DNA of 64,000 bases, from NCBI RefSeq assembly GCF_024529955.1, contig NZ_AP024857.1:1-64000 (forward strand), read 5' to 3'. A program made the translations under genes and the position numbers. The stretch's first letter is position 1. The number at the start of each line of letters is the position of its first letter. Below are positions 18,007 through 26,226 of this stretch, in pieces. Below the pieces are notes generated by a model, which saw only the letters and a list, made by a program, of their open reading frames with translations, ran no database searches and was not told where the DNA came from. Source of the DNA: Photobacterium toruni (GTDB lineage Bacteria > Pseudomonadota > Gammaproteobacteria > Enterobacterales > Vibrionaceae).

Positions 18007-18748
18007 TTATGTTATCACTCTGAAATACATCAAATATGTCAGCTACAGTGCCGACCTTATCTTGCAAGTTGCGAGCTTGTTTGTTTAAGTTTTCTTCTGT
18101 AATTTCATCGCTCTCGCTTACTTCAGGAACCGGATTGCGTAGCTTTGCAATTTTCTCTGGTGTTGCAGCCGCAGATAAGCGATTAATCACATCAGTTAAG
18201 CTCGGTACTGGATGAGGATTAGGTAAAAACTCCAACGGCTGATCAGGCGTTACTTCAAATTTATCCGGTAAGAAATCACTACCAAGATCAAACGGCACCA
18301 TTTCATATTTGAAACCACCCTTACCGTGCTTACCTATTGGGTTTGCACTAAGGACGTACATCAGCGTGACCTTGATATTGCTATCATCCACCAGCTCTTC
18401 ATACCAAAGTACAGATTGCTCAGGGATAGACTTTGCTTGTATTAACATCGTAATAGGAGTTTCACCATCGTCGGTATCATCACCTAAAGCCAACATCACG
18501 CTTGAGTTGTCGCTATTAGGCAATTCTAAGGCCCGAGTTTTAACAGGGCTACTATAAGAAAATGTTTCTTCTCTGGCTTCGAGATTGCCAACCACATCAT
18601 CTTTGCTTGGTGTATGGTCTTCTAACGCATTCAAATCTGCTCTAAATAACAGGCATTCAAATGAGTTTGGATGAATACTCAAGCTCTTTTGTAGATCAAG
18701 TGCCATCTGTTCACTAACAGCACTGCGATTAATCGGGGTTAATGACAT
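17990..18748 (-). CDS. Unidentified structural protein upstream of the fibre-like gene
   Basis: 252 residues, acidic, strands and loops with a helical end. It shares the 'SDEIxEExLNxQARxLQDKV' style segment near its C terminus with the fibre-like protein at 17074. No domain recognised. Position suggests a baseplate or fibre-attachment protein. Confidence 0.5.
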   Translation of the reverse strand: MSLTPINRSAVSEQMALDLQKSLSIHPNSFECLLFRADLNALEDHTPSKDDVVGNLEAREETFSYSSPVKTRALELPNSDNSSVMLALGDDTDDGETPITMLIQAKSIPEQSVLWYEELVDDSNIKVTLMYVLSANPIGKHGKGGFKYEMVPFDLGSDFLPDKFEVTPDQPLEFLPNPHPVPSLTDVINRLSAAATPEKIAKLRNPVPEVSESDEITEENLNKQARNLQDKVGTVADIFDVFQSDNINDDTD

Positions 18749-18750
18749 AG

Positions 18751-19932
18751 TTATAAATCCTTAGCCAGTTGTTGTGCATCACTTAGAGACACCTTGTTAA
18801 TTTTGGCGAATACTTTAATCGCACTATTTCTATCAGAACCGTACATCTTGGCTCTATCTAACTCGGTTCTAAGCATTCCCTTTAATTGGTCCTTAGATGC
18901 ACTTTCCGCTAATTTCTGACGAGTTTTAACAGCCTTTGATGCACTTGCCTTATCCGTTGAAACTTTGGCTTGTTGCTTATTAATCTGCTTCCGTAATTCA
19001 GCAACTTCTTTCTCAAGGCTTTTTATGTACTTTGGATCTTTTAATTGCTTCTTAAATACCCGTTTCGCTTGCTTAATTTTTTGAATTACTTTTATTGCAG
19101 CGGCTTTGTCCACATCATGAGGACGGGCTTTTTCTAACTGCTCACGGTCTTCTTTATTTAAGAACTTGTCAGTATTATCACCAGCAAATCCAGTCTTCTC
19201 TGCTTGTGCTTCCATCTGTTTTGCAAGTTGAGCCTGGACAGTTGGAGATTTAAGAGCAGCGAGGGTTTTTAATTGGTGTTTACAGCAACAACCATTTAAT
19301 TTAGGGTTTCTGACTTTCGGGAAGTCTTTTTCATAGGGTGCAATGGCGTAATTACCCGCCGTAGCAACATAGCGATACCAGAATTGGTAACGCCCACACT
19401 GGCAATCAATGGACAAACCGCCCTGAAGTACCCGCTTAATCGCAGAAGGCCAGCTCCGTTGCGTCTGAGTTAACTCTTCCATCCAGTTTTCAAGCCTTAT
19501 TCTGACCTGATAGCTGGTTTCTTTGTGCTTTCCTGATGCAGACACATTAAAGTGCAACAAGTCACCACGGACCTTGTATAACCTCGACGTCTTAATTTCC
19601 GTATTGGCACGATGAACATCAATCTTTCGTGATGCAACGATCAACTGCTCTAAAGGAGCACCACGATATCGCCCCCACTTCTTACTTGTGGCTTTACGCG
19701 CTTTATCAAAGGCTTTGATATCATCAATGGTAAATGGGTCACCACCAGCCTTAGAGCCGATTAAAACCGCTTGATATGCAGGTAGTTCTCCATTTCTAAT
19801 GGCTTGTCTTATAGCGTTGGGTGATAACGTGTTATTAGCGTATTTTCGCTCTTGTTTTTGAGCTGCACGACGAGCGTTAAAGAACTTATCTTGTAGTTTT
19901 ACATCTTTGGCGCTAGTAATTGGCTGCTTCAT
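18751..19932 (-). CDS. Unidentified phage protein with a SWIM-like zinc motif
   Basis: 393 residues, basic. Residues about 175-225 hold CQC and then CCCKH, fitting the CxC...CxH spacing of SWIM zinc fingers, flanked by aromatic residues (GRYQFWYRYVATAGNY). Residues about 260-340 form a Lys-rich coiled coil (KYIKSLEKEVAELRKQINKQ). SWIM-like modules bind nucleic acid or protein; in a tail/head operon the protein could be a structural or ejected virion protein. Two bases separate it from its neighbours. Confidence 0.5.
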   Translation of the reverse strand: MKQPITSAKDVKLQDKFFNARRAAQKQERKYANNTLSPNAIRQAIRNGELPAYQAVLIGSKAGGDPFTIDDIKAFDKARKATSKKWGRYRGAPLEQLIVASRKIDVHRANTEIKTSRLYKVRGDLLHFNVSASGKHKETSYQVRIRLENWMEELTQTQRSWPSAIKRVLQGGLSIDCQCGRYQFWYRYVATAGNYAIAPYEKDFPKVRNPKLNGCCCKHQLKTLAALKSPTVQAQLAKQMEAQAEKTGFAGDNTDKFLNKEDREQLEKARPHDVDKAAAIKVIQKIKQAKRVFKKQLKDPKYIKSLEKEVAELRKQINKQQAKVSTDKASASKAVKTRQKLAESASKDQLKGMLRTELDRAKMYGSDRNSAIKVFAKINKVSLSDAQQLAKDL

Positions 19933-19934
19933 CG

Positions 19935-20249
19935 TTATTCCTGCTCAAATTGGCAGTAATAACGGATCTGTGTACGCACCCACTTAATGCTCGGTAATCG
20001 AATAAGAGAGCCAGATAGCAAATCCCCACGCATATCATCTAAGCCTGCACAAATAGCAACAATGCCCTTCATTTCAGTCGTGCCGTAATAACGTAAAGCA
20101 ATAAGCTCTGGCATCTTTATTTCATCAACAGAAACTTCCCAGTTATCCCAATCTGACTCACCTTTTTGAAGCTCTTTATAAAAAGATGCCCGGATCAAAT
20201 CATCTTGGATATTCAATGGACTTAAACGTGATAGTTTTGCATCTGTCAT
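19935..20249 (-). CDS. Baseplate wedge gp53-like protein
   Basis: 104 residues. The region PELIALRYYGTTEMKGIVAI then DLLSGSLIRLPSIKWVRTQI follows the gp53-type pattern, in which a short LysM-like domain ends in 'LPxxxWI'. gp53 caps the wedge in T4-type baseplates. The start overlaps the previous gene by four bases (ATGA). Medium-low certainty because the family is short and divergent. Confidence 0.4.
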   Translation of the reverse strand: MTDAKLSRLSPLNIQDDLIRASFYKELQKGESDWDNWEVSVDEIKMPELIALRYYGTTEMKGIVAICAGLDDMRGDLLSGSLIRLPSIKWVRTQIRYYCQFEQE

Positions 20250-20839
20250 ACGTTACCCTTATCTTTTTCAATCGTGATCCGCCGTAACGTACTAAAGACT
20301 GAATCTTCATTATCGGCATTGATTGCACTGAAAAATTCATCAAGGTATTGATCATTAACCTGGTGTAGATATGAAGCAGATATTGAGCACAACAATAAGC
20401 AACGTTTGAATCCATTAAAGTTGCTGTGGTCAATATCGTACTTATTCCGACCTTTATCGTCTGGAACGATGTTAACGTGGGATTCCTGTATCAAATGACG
20501 CTCAAGTCCTTTATTTAAAACTAAGCGGCCCATGCGACTAAGAGTAAAGTAGTGATCAAACGCAATACTCATATTTGCACGTCGCTCTGTAGGACTAGCA
20601 GCTTCCAATAGTAGCTTTTGCCCCCATTCACTGAACATATCGCCACGTTCTTCAATTAAGATGTTATAGCCATCATCAAACTTGGTTTTTATTTCCTTTA
20701 ATAATGCCTTTTTCCATGAACCAAATGGTCCTTTAATTGGATCAACAGCTACAACAACCAACTGTTCATCAATATACGTAGCAATGGCTTTTGCGGGAGG
20801 CGTTCCGAGCAATGAAATGCAGAATATCTTCTTATTCAT
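20246..20839 (-). CDS. Unidentified phage protein
   Basis: 197 residues, alpha/beta: N-terminal strands KIFCISLLGTP and LVVVAVDPIKGPFGSWKKAL, then GYNILIEERGDMFSEWG and a helical C-terminal half. The strand-acid arrangement vaguely recalls an RNase H-like or P-loop-lacking ATPase fold, but no catalytic motif is clear. It overlaps both neighbours by one to four bases, so it is part of the structural operon. Confidence 0.5.
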   Translation of the reverse strand: MNKKIFCISLLGTPPAKAIATYIDEQLVVVAVDPIKGPFGSWKKALLKEIKTKFDDGYNILIEERGDMFSEWGQKLLLEAASPTERRANMSIAFDHYFTLSRMGRLVLNKGLERHLIQESHVNIVPDDKGRNKYDIDHSNFNGFKRCLLLCSISASYLHQVNDQYLDEFFSAINADNEDSVFSTLRRITIEKDKGNV

Positions 20840-21078
20840 TAGATGATCCCTAGCACTCGCATTTCATCGTGCGTCATAGTTTCTAACACAATACCTTTCG
20901 GAACGATGATCACAGGAACAGAAAGTCGAGAATGTATAACACTCAACTGATTAGATATGGAATTAAGCTGCGCGGCGGCTTTACCTGGAGATTTACTAAC
21001 ATCAACTTTGAGTACCAATAATCCGTTATCAGGGATAACTAAGGACTCAATTGCGATGCGTTCTGCTAAGTCTTTCAT
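20839..21078 (-). CDS. Unidentified small phage protein, first gene of its operon
   Basis: 79 residues with an alpha/beta pattern (ESLVIPDNGLLVLKVDVSKS, VIIVPKGIVLETMTHDEMRV). No family recognised. It is the first gene downstream of the terminator at 21172, so the tail/fibre operon probably begins at a promoter in 21079-21170; its stop overlaps the next start by one base. Confidence 0.55.
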   Translation of the reverse strand: MKDLAERIAIESLVIPDNGLLVLKVDVSKSPGKAAAQLNSISNQLSVIHSRLSVPVIIVPKGIVLETMTHDEMRVLGII

Positions 21079-21171
21079 ACTGCATAGCCTGTTATCAGGA
21101 GATGGTCATCATCATGACCTTTAGGCAGAAAGTTCGCAGCAACAGGAAAGTTTTATGGGAATAGAAAGCAA

Positions 21172-21201
21172 AACTCCCCGTTACAGACGCAACGAGGAGT
21201 T
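21172..21201 (-). terminator. Rho-independent terminator
   Basis: AACTCCCCGTT pairs with AACGAGGAGTT (one mismatch) around an 8-base loop, and on the minus strand is followed by TTTTGCTTT. It follows the gene ending at 21222. Confidence 0.7.
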
Positions 21202-21221
21202 AAAATATGATATAGGTTTAT

Positions 21222-21587
21222 TTATTGAATAACTAACGTACCATCCTCTGATACATCAACAATCAAGCCACCCAATTTTTTAATTGGTGCCACCCAAAAT
21301 AACTTTTGGTCTTCATCCGGTAGCAAATCTAATAATTGCTTTAAAATGGCTGGTGGGATTCTAATTGTTTCCGGTTCTTTACCGTATTGATTTTTAAATT
21401 GAATAATACTGCTATTAATAAGCTCGACAGCAGGGTGTTGAGCTGATTTCTGAGCCACTTCAAACGCCATTGGCTTTAATTGATGACGGACATTACCAGC
21501 ATTAGCAGTATCTTCTAGCTGTGCCATTTCAAGCAGCGCATCTTTTAGTCGGTCATTTAACTTTCGCAAACTCTTTTTATTACTCAT
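21222..21587 (-). CDS. Unidentified small protein
   Basis: 121 residues: a helical N-terminal half (LRKLNDRLKDALLEMAQLED), a middle strand region with PETIRIPPAILKQLLDLLPD, and a beta end (LGGLIVDVSEDGTLVI). No family recognised. A good AGGAACC site precedes the ATG. It is a single-gene unit followed by a terminator, between the tail genes and the resolvase region; a regulatory or maintenance role is possible. Confidence 0.55.
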   Translation of the reverse strand: MSNKKSLRKLNDRLKDALLEMAQLEDTANAGNVRHQLKPMAFEVAQKSAQHPAVELINSSIIQFKNQYGKEPETIRIPPAILKQLLDLLPDEDQKLFWVAPIKKLGGLIVDVSEDGTLVIQ

Positions 21588-21649
21588 GGTCGGGGTTCCT
21601 TTTATTACATGGTTTTTATTCTACGTTTTTACAAACAATTTATATTGGG

Positions 21650-21919
21650 TTACCCATCACTAGAGAGTCCTTGCACTGTAAATTTATTGATCCCTAATTT
21701 CTCAATAAAGCTACCCAAGAAATTCAATCCAGACCATTCTCTGATTTGGTTAGAACCACGCGCTGCTTTCACATAATAACAAACACCACGTTCAGGATTA
21801 ACACCAAAACAGTGCCATTTACATGTTTGGCTCTTTGTCGCTACAACATGATGAATGCCACCGGACTCCACCAGTTTTCGGAATTCACTAACAAGAACCA
21901 ACTCCATTTTCATGCTCAT
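21650..21919 (-). CDS. Unidentified small protein
   Basis: 89 residues, compact alpha/beta with three Cys and two His in the middle (HHVVATKSQTCKWHCFGVNP). No family recognised. Transcribed in the same direction as its neighbours with short gaps. Could be an accessory regulator or host-takeover protein; nothing in the sequence decides this. Confidence 0.5.
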   Translation of the reverse strand: MSMKMELVLVSEFRKLVESGGIHHVVATKSQTCKWHCFGVNPERGVCYYVKAARGSNQIREWSGLNFLGSFIEKLGINKFTVQGLSSDG

Positions 21920-21961
21920 AAATTCAAACCTAATATTTGTTGCCTACGAATATAATAAACG

Positions 21962-22246
21962 TTAAGCGTTGACCGAATCAAGTATTTGCGGTTGTCGTTT
22001 ATTCTCAGAAAAATAACTCAACAAATCATCCAACGTTTCAAAGCTTTCAGACTCCAAACCTTGCGTTAAGTCTCGATCATCAAACACTACATCATAAGCG
22101 CCGCCTCGCTGATGAATACAGTAATCAACTACCACTTCATTATCTTCTTCTACAGCCAAAACTAACGGTTCAATGTCAGATTTAAGCGGTAAACGCATCT
22201 TGAGCAACTCAGCAACTTCACTTAATTTACTTACATTATTTGGCAT
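21962..22246 (-). CDS. Unidentified small acidic protein
   Basis: 94 residues, acidic, with a helical start (VSKLSEVAELLKMRLPLK) and strands around VVVDYCIHQRGGAYDVVFDD. No family recognised. An array of phased 11-bp repeats lies just upstream (22266-22320), so its transcription may be controlled by the partition or another repeat-binding protein. Confidence 0.5.
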   Translation of the reverse strand: MPNNVSKLSEVAELLKMRLPLKSDIEPLVLAVEEDNEVVVDYCIHQRGGAYDVVFDDRDLTQGLESESFETLDDLLSYFSENKRQPQILDSVNA

Positions 22247-22265
22247 TTAAAGCACCTCACTCATC

Positions 22266-22320
22266 AATACCTATTAGATATTTAATAGATATTTAATAGA
22301 TATTTAATAGACACTAATCA
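22266..22320. repeat. Phased 11-bp repeat array A (5 units)
   Basis: Five back-to-back 11-mers: AATACCTATTA, GATATTTAATA three times, GACACTAATCA. Same phased consensus, roughly (G/A)ATA(T/C)(C/T)nAnTA, as six other arrays in the window, including the one before parA. Confidence 0.8.
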
Positions 22321-22347
22321 AGTAGCCAGTAAATATTATATAAATAT

Positions 22348-23484
22348 TCATCTTTTGCTACCCCATGATAAATCAATGTTTTTTGTTTTAACTCTACTTT
22401 GCGCCATTGCACTTTCACGAGCGAGAATAGCGCGTCCGTAACGAGCAACCATAACCTCACTGGACCAGCGCCCTGACTGTTGAATCTGTAATGTGTTATA
22501 ACCTTTTCGCAATAAATCTTGAGTGGCACCAACACGAGCACTGTGACCAGTAAACGGCTTAACACCTTGGCGGCCAAGTTCTAATTCCGACCATGCAGCC
22601 TTGAAGATACCTTCTACTGTCTTAGTCGTAATGGGTTTATAAGTAACCTCTCCGGTCTCTTTATCAACTTTAGGTTTAGTGCATTTATTATGCTTTGAAA
22701 CCCCTGTAAATAAGTACCCATCTTGCTTTAAATGTAATTCACCAGCTTCGATATAGTCCATAATCAAACCAACAACATCATGGCTTAAAATACACGTATC
22801 AGGATCACCGCTATGGTTAGTTTTCGTAATTGGGATCGTCAAAATTGCCGTACCATCACCAGCTAGCTCAATATCAGATAACTTAATATTAGCCAATTCA
22901 GCAGCACGTAACATCGACTCATACGCAACACCAAGCAAGGCAAGATTACGGCGTTCTAACACTCGTTCATGTTGTTTCCACTTTTCAACCAAGGCGTTTA
23001 AGTGTAATTCATTAAATGGACTGGCTTGCTTGATAGCTTCACCTGATTGCACCTTTACGCGCACCAATGCCTTATATCTGTCTTCTACAAAGACATCATT
23101 ACAAGGATTAGGACATCCTGCTACTCGATGAACACGAGATATGGCCCATTTATAAATAGACAAAGTGTTTCGGTGTACCGACTCTGCTTTATAGATCAAA
23201 AACTTCTCAGTCGTGTCGGGTGATGCGGGTAATGAATGCCGTTTATTATCTAAACACCATTCAACAAAACAACCCCAGGCACTCTCCAATCGACGTAGTG
23301 TGTTGGGAGAATAACGGTCCTCACGCTTTTTGAACTCATTCAGTAAATGATTAATCGCAGCTTGAAAAACATGATCCTCAGCAACAACAACCCCTTTCTT
23401 TTGAGCTTTTTCAATAGCGGTCTTCACGTCGCTTGGGCGAACATCGGTAAAGTCACCCAACAAAGAAAGTTGATTTTCGATCAT
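22348..23484 (-). CDS. Cre-family tyrosine recombinase, VCre-like (plasmid dimer resolution)
   Basis: 378 residues. It would recombine two lox sites to resolve plasmid dimers and perhaps circularise incoming phage DNA. Catalytic residues: Arg193 (MLRAAELANI), Lys221, His314 and Arg317 in TGHSARVGATQDL, Trp340 (GRW) and nucleophile Tyr349 (ARYGRA). The order LALLGVAYESMLRAAELA closely tracks Cre's LAFLGIAYNTLLRIAEIA. N-terminal MIENQLSLLGDF and much of the rest agree with the VCre recombinase of Vibrio plasmid p0908 as I recall it. A lox-like site lies 124 bp upstream (23608-23645), mirroring the P1 loxP-cre arrangement. Confidence 0.85.
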   Translation of the reverse strand: MIENQLSLLGDFTDVRPSDVKTAIEKAQKKGVVVAEDHVFQAAINHLLNEFKKREDRYSPNTLRRLESAWGCFVEWCLDNKRHSLPASPDTTEKFLIYKAESVHRNTLSIYKWAISRVHRVAGCPNPCNDVFVEDRYKALVRVKVQSGEAIKQASPFNELHLNALVEKWKQHERVLERRNLALLGVAYESMLRAAELANIKLSDIELAGDGTAILTIPITKTNHSGDPDTCILSHDVVGLIMDYIEAGELHLKQDGYLFTGVSKHNKCTKPKVDKETGEVTYKPITTKTVEGIFKAAWSELELGRQGVKPFTGHSARVGATQDLLRKGYNTLQIQQSGRWSSEVMVARYGRAILARESAMAQSRVKTKNIDLSWGSKR

Positions 23485-23607
23485 TAACTCTACACCTTTA
23501 TTATTTTCGATAACAAAACAGTGACAGTGTAACAGTTAAACACTTTTCATCTGTTGGGTAAATTCTTACTCGCCATGAAGAAAACATAATACTCCCTTAC
23601 GTATAAT

Positions 23608-23645
23608 TGTCAATTTCTGAGAATTACACTTCTCAGAAATTGACA
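23608..23645. other. lox-like recombination site (VloxP type)
   Basis: TGTCAATTTCTGAGAA (23608-23623) and its perfect inverted copy TTCTCAGAAATTGACA (23630-23645) flank TTACAC. Read as 13-bp arms it is TCAATTTCTGAGA, an asymmetric 8-bp spacer ATTACACT, then TCTCAGAAATTGA. The left arm equals the VloxP arm as I remember it; the spacer differs. Confidence 0.75.
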
Positions 23646-24020
23646 CGAAAAGCGTGAGTCACCACCTTAAATTCGGTTACACCGTAACAGTTAAAAACTT
23701 TTAAAGTTTACATAGGATTATCTTCTTTTTATGGCAATAGAAAACTAATCCGCATTAAAGATCGAGCCCAACAAAAAAGAAACATCGCCCACGACAATAA
23801 AGCCATAACTCATTCAACTTTTAAAATCTATAACTACGCTTTTGTTGTTGTACGTATTATTTGTGATGTCATTATCACTGTTACGTAATAAGGGAGTCAG
23901 TAATATAAAATTATTGTAAATTATGCAGTTAATCGTTATGCACTCACAAATCAAGCTGCTACAATCCCACGATTATCTCAATTTATATTTTTTTGTTGTT
24001 GTATTTGTAATGAGGTTGGT
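23646..24020. other. Intergenic region between resolvase and accessory island
   Basis: No convincing gene. GTAACAGTTAAAAACTTTT near 23689 echoes GTAACAGTTAAACACTTTT near 23529 on the other side of the lox-like site. ACTCCCTTACGTA (23591) is answered by an inverted TACGTAATAAGGGAGT near 23883. A promoter for the plus-strand island probably lies in the AT-rich stretch 23900-24000. Confidence 0.4.
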
Positions 24021-24755
24021 GTGACAGGTATTCTGACGCTTGAAGTAGAAGAGCTCATACGACGATCTTATCAAGGAAAAACAAATCCTTGGTACTGTCG
24101 TTTAGATGACGGAGATAACTATTACATTAAAGGGCAAGAGGCCCTGCACCAAGGTTTAATTAAAGAGCTACTTTGTGCTGAGTTAGGGCGAAATCTTGGC
24201 TTACCTATCCCTAGCTCTACTATCGCATATCTTGATCCTTGTTTACTTGAGCATTATGATGAGGCAAAAACGGATTTTGGCGGCGGTGATTGTTACGTCT
24301 TTGCATCTAAAGAGGTGCCAAATCTTGTTGAACTTAAATATTCTGATTTAGCCTCAATCAACCCACAATTAGCCAAGCTAATATTTTTATTTGATTACCT
24401 TATTAAAAATGAAGATAGAACACTAACAAGGCAGAGTGGAAATCCAAATTTATTCATCAATCCAATCAGTAATAATTTGGTAGTTTTCGATCATAATATG
24501 GCGTTTGATACTGATTATAACTTTGAAAAATATAAAAATATCCATGCGTTTAGCTCTTTTTGGTACAGTACGCAGCTTGATTTACATTTCAAAAATGAGA
24601 TGATGGATAAATTACCCGTTGCTATCACTAGTTTGGCTCAGTATGCTGAACATATTCCTAAAGAGTGGTTAGAAAATTATCCTGACCTCTTAACCGAAAT
24701 ATTCACTACACTTAACTTATATAAGCAACATCAATTTTGGGAGGCACTACAATGA
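24021..24755 (+). CDS. HipA-like kinase domain protein (HipA_2 type)
   Basis: 244 residues from GTG at 24021 (GAGG five bases upstream). Kinase-like features: a Lys in NYYIKGQEA, an E-helix HQGLIKELLCAELGRNLGLP, a catalytic-loop-like LIKNEDRTL followed by NPNLFI, and a metal-binding FDHNMAFD. HipA kinases phosphorylate host translation factors in toxin-antitoxin systems. This short form is regularly found with a DUF3037 partner, and here overlaps one by four bases (ATGA). No HipB-type antitoxin is visible. Could be a defence or superinfection gene; function is not established. Confidence 0.7.
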   Translation: MTGILTLEVEELIRRSYQGKTNPWYCRLDDGDNYYIKGQEALHQGLIKELLCAELGRNLGLPIPSSTIAYLDPCLLEHYDEAKTDFGGGDCYVFASKEVPNLVELKYSDLASINPQLAKLIFLFDYLIKNEDRTLTRQSGNPNLFINPISNNLVVFDHNMAFDTDYNFEKYKNIHAFSSFWYSTQLDLHFKNEMMDKLPVAITSLAQYAEHIPKEWLENYPDLLTEIFTTLNLYKQHQFWEALQ

Positions 24756-25588
24756 GCATGGGTTGTTTATACGCAATCATCAGATTCGCTCCCTATGCAG
24801 AGACAGGCGAGTTTGCTAACGTCGGTATTGTGCTGTGCGTTCCAAAGACTAAGTTTTTTGATTTTAAGCTGGCACCTGTAAAATTCAAACGTATATCTCA
24901 ATTTTTTGATGACATCGATAATAAACTTTTTGCCGCAACAATCAGTAATATTGAACAAGAGTTAGGGCGCATAAGAAACTTCGCAGGTAGTTCTGGTGAA
25001 GATAAAATAGCAGATATATTCAAAGAACTCACAAGAGATCGTGAAAGCATCATACGCTTTGGTGAAATAAGAAGTACATTACTTAAAACGCATCCTAACG
25101 ACCTAATTGAAACACTCTATGAGCGTTTCATTGGCCGAGACTTTGTAACAAAGCAATATCGTGAAGCAGCTATGGTAAGAGCGATCAGACAGGAATTACG
25201 AGTAAAAGGAATGCCAGCTTACACCGAAGGAAAAGTAAGTAATGATCTAATAGAGGCCACCTTTCCTTTTGTTAATAATGACAACGGTCCAAAAATTATA
25301 AAACCTTTAACATTCCAACAACCCACTACAACTAAGATTATTGAACATGGTGAATTTTGGCACTGGAAAGTTAAACGGCTAATTAAAGCCGGAAGCCTAG
25401 AAAGCGACAATATATTATTACCATTTGAAAGCCCTGTAACGACAAATATACAATTACATAAAGCCTATCAAGAAGTAGTGAATGAGTTTAATGCCATTAA
25501 TGTTAATGTGACTAATTTTAGTGATACTACAGCACTGCTCGAATTTGCTACTCGTGATCTTGGGCCTGAAAAATTCCAGCTTAGATAA
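24752..25588 (+). CDS. DUF3037 family protein, partner of the HipA-like kinase
   Basis: 278 residues from the ATG at 24752 (MSMGCLYAIIRFAPYAETGE), preceded by GGGAGG. The opening with GEFANVGIVLCVP is typical of DUF3037, small proteins found beside HipA_2 kinases. The 4-base overlap implies co-translation in fixed ratio. Role unknown: partner, substrate or neutraliser of the kinase. The stop lies inside a perfect palindrome that ends the transcript. Confidence 0.7.
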   Translation: MSMGCLYAIIRFAPYAETGEFANVGIVLCVPKTKFFDFKLAPVKFKRISQFFDDIDNKLFAATISNIEQELGRIRNFAGSSGEDKIADIFKELTRDRESIIRFGEIRSTLLKTHPNDLIETLYERFIGRDFVTKQYREAAMVRAIRQELRVKGMPAYTEGKVSNDLIEATFPFVNNDNGPKIIKPLTFQQPTTTKIIEHGEFWHWKVKRLIKAGSLESDNILLPFESPVTTNIQLHKAYQEVVNEFNAINVNVTNFSDTTALLEFATRDLGPEKFQLR

Positions 25589-25626
25589 TAAAAAGCCGCA
25601 ATTAATTGCGGCTTTTTATTATCTAA
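25581..25626. terminator. 46-bp perfect palindrome, bidirectional terminator
   Basis: Two 23-base arms meet at AATT|AATT with no mismatch; the core GCCGCAATTAATTGCGGC is flanked by A and T runs on both sides. It includes the DUF3037 stop codon and lies five bases from the end of the convergent DUF4236 gene, so it can stop transcription both ways. Confidence 0.85.
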
Positions 25627-25630
25627 AATA

Positions 25631-25831
25631 CTATTCATTTTTATTTTTTAGCATTGATAACTTTTTTCTAACAGATAAACCAGTACCCACCAGCGAACCA
25701 CTTAGCCATACCCCACGCCTACCGACATTCAATTTAATGTATCGACAGCCCACGGTAACTGAAAAACCGCCCTTTGAAACATTGAACCATAAAAATGGAA
25801 GGAAACGGATTCTTTTTTGATATCTAATCAT
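25631..25831 (-). CDS. DUF4236 domain protein
   Basis: 66 residues that follow the DUF4236 pattern closely: basic start IRYQKRIRFLPFLWFNVSKG, then FSVTVGCRYIKLNVGRRGVW and GSLVGTGLSVRKKL (usual form 'FRKRxKxxPGxRxNxSKxGxSxSxGxRGxxxxxGxRGxxxxxxxPGTGLSY'). Some Gly and Pro positions differ. The domain is common in bacteria and mobile elements; its function is unknown. It converges on the kinase pair and shares its terminator. Confidence 0.7.
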   Translation of the reverse strand: MIRYQKRIRFLPFLWFNVSKGGFSVTVGCRYIKLNVGRRGVWLSGSLVGTGLSVRKKLSMLKNKNE

Positions 25832-25847
25832 TCGTACACCACAAAAT

Positions 25848-25913
25848 AATACTTATTTAATACCAATTAGATACTTATTAAATAGTTAACCAATATTAAC
25901 TAAGTATTCTATT
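25848..25913. repeat. Phased 11-bp repeat array B (6 units)
   Basis: Units AATACTTATTT, AATACCAATTA, GATACTTATTA, AATAGTTAACC, AATATTAACTA, AGTATTCTATT run without gaps; a lone GATATCTAATC sits at 25819. The array lies just upstream of the DUF4236 gene. Confidence 0.75.
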
Positions 25914-26226
25914 TATATCGTTAAATTAGAACCCAACCAGGAAAAACAATAGAGATTTCTATCTATTTACATATAAATCACAAACATACACTCTATTAGC
26001 AACCTTTATGTACGATATTTAAAATGAATAATTGTAGACCAAATATCACGTAACCTTTCAGGGTAATCAGTTGCGCCCAATGCACTAATGATTAGCGTTT
26101 AGCTACGAGTGTTCATTAGCAGTGTGTCGGTACTGTACATTCTGAGTTTCTATAGTGATATTCAATCTACAATCAGATTTTCATCTTTTTTATTTGCCGC
26201 GTACAAAAGGCAAGCTTTTAAGGCCG
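25914..26226. other. Intergenic region, no gene seen
   Basis: About 310 AT-rich bases between the repeat array and the next gene. No convincing reading frame, hairpin terminator or repeat was found. Confidence 0.5.

Noticed and set aside
25521-25820. Plus-strand frame overlapping the end of the DUF3037 gene and the DUF4236 gene
   Set aside because: It crosses a perfect terminator palindrome, and the minus-strand DUF4236 frame is a recognised family.
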